A DNA stretch of 64,000 bases from Hemerocallis citrina (lineage: Eukaryota; Streptophyta; Magnoliopsida; Asparagales; Asphodelaceae), in the NCBI GenBank assembly GCA_017893485.1, contig CM030363.1:176733744-176797743 (forward strand), written 5' to 3'. The notes beneath the pieces were generated by a model, which worked only from the letters and a program-made list of their open reading frames with translations, searched no databases and was not told where the DNA came from. Both the position numbers and the translations under genes were made by a program. Of the stretch, positions 57,797 through 64,000 are shown piece after piece. The stretch's first letter is position 1, and each line of letters begins with the position of its first letter.

Positions 57797-58500
57797 GCAA
57801 AAGAATCTCTGATCAAGGTTGGTCAAGATCGAGGCTTGACCAACATATCCAACGGCCCAGATGGAAAGAAAACTGTAGATCTATCGTCAAGACCTGATTT
57901 GGGTAGCAAACACAGGCCAGATCCCCGCCTCGAAAGGATGGTCAAAGGAAAGCCCAAATTGGAGGTCAACCTTCCGAAGTTGGTGGAGAGGTACGGCGAG
58001 AGGCACAGAGGGGAGAGGCAGACAGCCCAAGACCTACAAATGGCAATAGCACCTTGAAAGACGACATGCAAAATGACATGCAAGGCCAAACTCCAACAGG
58101 GCAAAAGCTAGTAGCCTTGACTACCACTCTGGGGAAGAAGGCAAACAGAGGACAGAGTTTTGACAGAGATTCCGACCCAAAAGAGGGAATCGCAAGTTTG
58201 GAGGGGGAGGCTCAAGAAAAGGGGAAAGCTATACTGGGTATTGAAAAGATAGGGAAAAGCCACGGTAACATCAACAAAGAAGGCAACGAAGGGGCGGAAG
58301 CAGTGGCTTTGGGTCTTGAGGTTTCCATTTTGGGGAAGAAGACGAACTACTTTACAGAAGGGGAAAAAGCTCGAAGAAATTTTCAGAGGGGGAAGAACTC
58401 GAAGAATAGCAACAAAGAGGAAGGTTTGGGTAACGATGAGAGCGCCTCTTCGTTTGTAACTGTAACTCCCTGTTCCAGTTGTACGTATTTTATTATGTGA
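57797..58500 (+). pseudogene. Second LINE: ORF1 C-terminal tail in shifted frames
   Basis: Charged, low-complexity frames (from 57836: GPDGKKTVDLSSRPDLGSKH; from 58054: Gly/Lys/Glu-rich with GKKANRGQSFDRDSDPKEG) look like the basic tail of ORF1 broken by frameshifts. After 58500 the LINE stops and LTR-type sequence starts; no endonuclease start (family pattern WN.RG) is present. Confidence 0.5.
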
Positions 58501-60797
58501 ATTTTTGTACTTCAATATTCAGATCAGTTCTATTTTTCTCATTGGACTCTTTATCTAAAGCCAGAATATTTTTCTGATCAATTCTATAATTTTGTGATTT
58601 TTCGACCGGAGTTTAAATACAAATTTTAAATCCTGATTAATCCTAATCCTAATCCTAATCCTAATCCTAACCTGCTCCCGCTAATCACTCACTCAAAGCC
58701 AAACCACCCTGGCTAATTCTACGCCTAACTTTCTCATTTTTCTCCTACTCTACTCTGCCTCCACCACCCTACTCTCCATTTCTGCATTCGCCAATCTCCC
58801 CCTCCTATTTTTCTCCTACAGCCTAACTCATACTTCTGACTTATCCTCCTTATTCTTATTTTCTAACCTAACTTTCTCATTTTTCGTCTAACAGCCTAAC
58901 TCTTCTCATTTTTTCTACACTCCTACACCTAACACAACACTACCTATATAATATACACATGCATACACACTTGTATGAACATGCATGCATGCTGTGTCTC
59001 TCCCTTTCTTTTATATACACACACACACACACATAACACCTCACCCCTCATCTCTACGTCTCATTCTTCACTTCCCTTCTCTTCCTCTGCCTTCTTCACA
59101 CCCGAGAGCTCAAGCAATACCCGAGCTTCACTTTACCCTCCACCTTCGAGCCGACGACTCTATTTCTACGGTCCCGTGAACCCTGAAAAATAACCCGACG
59201 CCGTGCCATCTCTTCGTTGTTGTTGTCGCTCATCACCGTCGCTCACAATTGCTACTGTTGCTCGCTCGCTGCCGTCTTGCTGCCATTCTTGCTGCCATTG
59301 TGCCGCCGTCCGTTGCTGACATTGCTTCTTCTTTTCGTGGTTAACACCATCACCGTAATCGTCACGTTATAAGACAAGTATCTTGTACATTTTTTTTTTT
59401 CCGTACAAGCATTTTCCTTGGACTCGTGGCAAGTAGTCTAGTTATTACCATGTTTCATTGTCAAATTCCGTTCTAGTCACTTGTTTCATACTATATCAAC
59501 TCAAGAGTGAACCGTTAACACATTTCGAATCGTGTTATCGAATATCGAATATTCAACCTTACTATCTCTAAATTTCTTGACCTTGCACTAATAATTCGAC
59601 CATGTTCCCGATACTAGATTGAAGATTTTCTATGTGAAAATCGTATCCCATCGAGTCCCGAATCCAGAACATCTTACGGTTTCTCAATCGGATGTATAGA
59701 TTGTGAGATATCGCAATTTCAGTACTATCATATCAAGAATTTCTGAACATGCACGGGATCACTAACCGATCTCTTGTACTAAGAATTTGACCATGTTGCC
59801 GACACTGGATCGAAAAACTTTCTTCATAAAAATCGTAGCCTTCGAGCCTAGATATCCAGAACATCCTACAGTTTCTCAATCCGATTTGTAGATTGTGAGA
59901 TATTACAATTCTAGTACTGTGCCTGTGAATTTTCAGAATGCACGCGAAACATCGAAACCAGCGAAGAATGAATTTGTACGCATAGCTACTGTCTCTAGAA
60001 TGTATTGTGTGAATATGCGTTAGAACCGAAAGAGAGTCTATTTTCTAGAATCTTTGACGGAATCGAATTTGCTTTTCTGTAACAACGGGGAATTGAATTT
60101 GAATGCAGATATGTCAAGTTGTCAAAAAATTTATGTCTACATTTTTACATATAAACCCGGTATTTTTCATATTTAATGAACTGAGTGTATTATTGTTCTT
60201 ATAATAATAACTTGCATAGATATAATAGGTTGATAGCATTCATTTTATACAACTTGATAATTCTATAATAATTACTCTCGATACTTGTACCTGTTTTACG
60301 TCTCATACCATGATTGCTGCCCTTGATATTTTCCTTGATTAAACTGTCTTGATTACACCATTCCACTAGTCGTACCAACTACATGTTCATAATTAATTAT
60401 AAAAAAAAACAACCAGGGGTTATAAGGGTACGACTTAATAATGGACAATATAGGGAAAAATACTCGGAAGGGGGCCCATTTTTCCCAAAATATTGATTCT
60501 TGATTCTCGATTCTTGATTACACAATTCTTGATTATATAATTCTCGATTACATGATTCATGATTACATATCTTGATACTATCACTGGAAGACCCGAGTAC
60601 ATAATCCTCTAGAATTCACTACTTAAGTCTAAACGTCACATGATTGATATGTACAGAATTTGTGGTATGGGACACAGGATTGCGTGCATTAGATAAGTTA
60701 ATAAAATAGATAAACTTGAGATTTCTACTAAGCACGATTCTTGATTACATGACTCTTGATTCTTGATCACATGATTCTCGATTACATGACTCTCGAA
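58501..60797 (+). mobile_element. Tekay-like LTR 'D2' (plus), 3' end cut off
   Basis: TATA box TATATAATATA at 58945, a CT-rich leader, then the region homologous to D1 and a tract of ATTCTTGATTACATGATTC-type repeats. It stops at CTCTCGAAT (60797), where D3 begins in the opposite orientation. The (CCTAAT)5 at 58640 lies in its U3. The 5' boundary is approximate; frames near 58975 are leader sequence. Confidence 0.55.
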
Positions 60798-61832
60798 TAT
60801 CTCATGCCCCGCTTCCCATTATACGGAAATACAGGCAACTGAGGCCCAGCGAATGATATACATCATCCATAAGCTGTACAATTATAAGCTCAACAAAATA
60901 TTTATAACACATTTACGCAGGCAAATATAATGATCACATGAGCTGAAAATAAAATAACCATGATCCAGATAATACATCAACATCGGGTCAAGTTGTCCGG
61001 AAATACAAGGTTCCATAATTAAAACAGTACGATAAGCAATTCGCTATAACAACTAGATAAAATAGCGACTAAAGAAAAACAATATGAAGTAGTAATAAAG
61101 CAGCAACGATCATTTAGAAAGTCTGTTCCACGGGTCCATCAGTACCTGTATAATTATTAACTCAAAGAAAAATAGAAAAGTACCCGTTAGAGCAAGTTTC
61201 GGACAGCAAGTAGCAACAAGCAGTAAAATGGGTAATATAACAAGATATAATATGGAAGGAACAAGAAGTAAAAGTACAAATACAATATAGAAGTAAGCAA
61301 GGAACTGAGACAATATGATCATGTAACTAATAACCATAAACTAGTGTAATCAAGACTTCAAAGTATAATCAATTGATAACCGAGTCTTAGCCAGTCAATA
61401 ATCATGTAATCAAGATTCGAGAGTCATGTAATCGAGAATCATGTGATCAAGAATCAAGAGTCATGTAATCAAGAATCCTGCTTAGTGAAAATATCAAGTT
61501 TATCTGTTTTATTAACTTATCTAATGTACGCAATCCTGTGTTCCATACCACAAATTCGGTGCATATCAATCATGTGACGTTTAGATTTAAGTAGTGAATT
61601 CTAGAGGATTATTTACTCGGGTCTTCCAGTGATAGTATCAAGATATGTAATCATGAATCATGTAATCGAGAATTATGTAATCAAGAATTGTGTAATCAAG
61701 AATCAAGAATCAAGAATCAATATTTTGGGAAAAATGGGCCCCCTTCCGAGTATTTTTCCCTATATTGTCCATTATTAAGTCGTACCCTTATAACCCCGGC
61801 TTGTTATTTTTTTATAATTAATTATGAACATT
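60383..61832. repeat. Long inverted repeat formed by D2 and D3
   Basis: The left arm 60383-60797 (from GTTCATAATTAATTATAAAA to ATGACTCTCGAAT) and right arm about 61425-61832 (GATTCGAGAGTCATG to TTTTATAATTAATTATGAAC) are reverse complements with few differences. The spacer of about 630 bp is the 3' end of D3. Both arms share GGGGGCCCATTTTTCCC and the GATTCTTGATTAC repeats. Confidence 0.85.
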
Positions 61833-61945
61833 GATATGGCGAAAAATGGAGTTAAATCAAACTGTCCAAAGCAGGAACGAATTTTAAAGCTTAGGGATAA
61901 AATGGTAATTTCACCTACCAATGGGTCTGAAGCGGGTACTGGTTC
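60798..61945 (-). mobile_element. Tekay-like LTR 'D3' (minus)
   Basis: It starts TCTCATGCCCCGCTTCCC (family TGTCACGCCCCGCTTCTC), then CCCAGCGAATGATATACATC as in D1 at 14235 (CCCAGTGAATGATATACATG). It runs on through the right arm of the inverted repeat to 61945, where S2 interrupts it. Orientation is opposite to D2, so D3 probably inserted into D2. Confidence 0.65.
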
Positions 61946-63086
61946 TGTAGAACCCCGTATTTTCAAATATTATTTTAATTATTTGAAAATGAATTTAAAT
62001 GATTTTGAGGATTTAATTGATATTTTCTAATATAATTTATCTTTTGTACACGTGCGAAACACGTGCAAATGACTTTGAGAGATTTGAAAAATTAAGTTTT
62101 CTTTATGAAAAATCATTATTTATTATTTGGGATTTATGCAGTATTTTTCCAGATTTTTCTGAAATTAATTAGTTGCAAATTTTGAGAAAAGAAGGATCTT
62201 TTTGCAAATTTGCCATTTTAAAGGATTGAAGTGCAAATTATATTTTCTGAACATTCCGATCAGTATTGGTTGAGGTTTAGACGTATATTTTCTAGTAAAT
62301 CCAAATTTAAATGATATTTGATTAGATTTTCAAGACTAAACCTATGTATATAAAGTTGTATTCTTGCAAGGATTATTTTGCAAAAATGTGGGTAAAACCC
62401 TAATATTAAACCCGGATATTTAAGGGATTTCTTTCCCAGCCGTCATTTACAAAATATACAGACTTTTTGAGATTTGTTTTGAGGAGCAGGAAGAGGATTT
62501 TTGGATCTAGCAAGAGGGAAGCTTTTTCGTGGATTTTCTTCAATCAAAGTGAGTGGTTTTGTTTTGTTTTATTTGTTTTGATTGGTGAATGACGTAAGAT
62601 CTTTGGTTTTGCTTTGTTTGGGATCGGTATGATATTGTTTTGTTTGTCTCATTGTATGTATGATATAGATCTTTTATTATGATATGGATGATGTGAACAC
62701 TTGTTAGTATTTGGACCATGTATGTGAAAATGTAAGATTTGTTGAGTGGATTTGATTTATGAGATCGTATTGCTAGAAAGCCTATTAAGAATTGATTATG
62801 TTGTGATCGGATGATAAACATCTGGATCTTATGTTTATAAACCAGATTTTGATTATGAGTTGAGGAAGAAGATTAGTTTTGAGAAACCCTAATGGAGAGA
62901 TTAGTGATTATGGATCTTGAAAAGTGAATTTCGACATTTGGGTGATTGAGTAATGTATCCTTGATGGAGATTATTTGAGGTTTGATTATTTTGCCTGTGA
63001 GTGAACTATTTTTCATGAACAATGAACCTTTAGAACTCCAGTTTGGATTTCGTATTTAGACCTAAATTATGAGAACTGTAGGCCGA

Positions 63087-63413
63087 CAGTCGACTGGCCT
63101 ACTACGCAGTCGACTGGTACGATCCTACTGATTATCTTCAGTCTGTTGAGAGTTGTTCGGGACAGTCGACTTGGACCATGTCAGTCGACTGGTCTGCTGA
63201 TTGTAAAATTTGTTCAGTCCTTTCGGGACAGTCGACCTATGAACCTTTCAGTCGACTCATATACTAGATTATTTTTTCTTGAGAATTATTGGTATTTGTC
63301 TCGGTTAAGTCGACTGATGACTTTTCAAGTCGATTGATATGCCTTAGTTTATTTTTGTAAAATTTTGGATATGTATCCTCTGGACAGTCGACGTACTTCA
63401 GTATAAGTCGACT
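63087..63413. repeat. Array of paired AGTCGACT palindromes (copy 2)
   Basis: Sites start at 63087, 63107, 63163, 63182, 63229, 63249, 63307, 63327 (one mismatch), 63384 and 63404: five pairs with 19-20 bp inside a pair and 66-78 bp between pairs, matching S1 pair by pair. Some sites have decayed at the outer bases (CAGTCGACCT, CAGTCGACGT) while the GTCGA core persists. Confidence 0.9.
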
Positions 63414-63814
63414 GGTACTGAGAGATCTTTGTGAACTTGAGTGTTCTTTTGAATGATTAGTTTTCAGATGATTTGGTCTATATTTGACATTCAGTTCAGT
63501 ATTTGATTTAAGACATTCAGTTAAGTATTTGGTTTTGAGATATTCTTTTAAGAATATGATTTTGAGATATTCAGTTGAGCCACTTGTTTAGTGGGAAATT
63601 TGATTAGATATTTGATTTTGAGTCTCGAGAGGTGTGTGACCCTAGTATACCGGTGTTGAGTTATTTGTTGAGGCCCATTGAGGCGAATATTCAGTTATTC
63701 AGATTTTAGTCCGGTGGGGGACACTACTCTAGGAGACTTGTTCAGTAACCCAACAATAATAAGGACAGGAATTAGTCGTGTTATGACGAATGGGAACATG
63801 AGTTATGCACCTCA

Positions 63815-63985
63815 GTATGACTTTAGATGTGAGACTTAATCTCCAGAATTATCCAAGTGATTTACTTGAGATGTGAGACTTATCTCGGAATTATCCAGGT
63901 AGATTACCTGAGATGTGAGAAATTTCTCCGGAATTATCCAAGTAGTTATTTGAGATGTGGGATTGATCTCCGGAATGATCAAAGT
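63815..63985 (+). repeat. Minisatellite, ~47-bp unit, four copies
   Basis: Units GATGTGAGACTTAATCTCC..AATTATCCAAGTGATTTACTT start near 63828, 63871, 63912 and 63953. Individual units differ at several positions. Confidence 0.8.
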
Positions 63986-64000
63986 CGAGGCGACGCTTGT

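Larger units (their letters stand above)
61946..64000 (+). mobile_element. LTR 'S2' (TGTAGAACCCCG family), runs off the window
   Basis: It starts TGTAGAACCCCGTATTTTCA, identical in its first 20 bases to S1. It keeps the ACGTG(C/A)(A/G)AACACGTGCAAATGACTTT block, a TTTAAG TATA-like box (62410), the CAAA|GTGAGTGG donor-like site, and the palindrome array. Beyond 63450 it differs from S1: the 82-bp tandem repeat is missing and another minisatellite appears. It may be the longer, less deleted form. The 3' end is outside. Confidence 0.8.

Noticed and set aside
58640..58670. (CCTAAT)5 as an interstitial telomere
   Set aside because: The plant telomere unit is CCCTAAA; this is a different hexamer, only five units, inside an LTR U3.

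Overview
The window looks like nuclear DNA of a flowering plant, probably a eudicot. It is AT-rich and full of plant-type transposable elements, with spliced plant gene fragments carried inside two of them. I found no intact host gene, no rRNA or functional tRNA gene and no CRISPR array. Nearly every long reading frame is a transposon remnant, a frame across a simple repeat, or chance. The organism cannot be named from this sequence.

Region 1 (1-8993) holds nested plus-strand LTRs of a TGTAACACCC..GGGTGTTACA family, each with a TATA box, a splice-donor-like leader, a pair of tRNA box-B-like modules and a minisatellite. Region 2 (8994-11422) is a clean solo LTR (S1) with a 5-bp target duplication (TSD); it carries an ordered array of paired AGTCGACT palindromes. 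A second copy (S2) fills 61946-64000. Region 3 (11418-14190) is a junkyard: RNase H pieces of a Tat-like Ty3/gypsy element, an endonuclease fragment of a LINE, a gag start, an LTR, and the leader and tRNA-Met primer-binding site of a Tekay-like element. Region 4 (14190-20080) is that element's minus-strand LTR, containing a short solo LTR, a Copia-like solo LTR and a near-perfect fold-back. Region 5 (20679-28070) is a second minus-strand Tat-like gag-protease remnant, split by a 4-kb solo LTR.

Region 6 (28201-53228) is the most informative. It is one nest whose junctions can be read: a Mutator-like element (28210-53218, TSD GCAAGACGC) contains a PIF/Harbinger-like element (29912-53148, TSD TAA). 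That element contains (a) a CACTA element (30256-44982, TSD ATT) carrying two spliced exons of a SAC3/LENG8-like gene plus its own transposase tail, itself interrupted by an 8.2-kb L1-type LINE (34262-42466, 17-bp TSD). It also contains (b) a Pack-MULE-like element (45570-52892, terminal inverted repeats of about 755 bp) carrying two pieces of a pseudo-response-regulator (PRR clock-type) receiver domain.

Region 7 (53229-64000) has unassigned AT-rich DNA, the end of a Tekay-like LTR, a second LINE ORF1 with zinc knuckles (55892-58500), two head-to-head Tekay-like LTRs forming a long inverted repeat, and S2.

These elements do not work together as a pathway. What the window shows is order of insertion, capture of host exons, and regulatory-looking repeat arrays inside LTRs.
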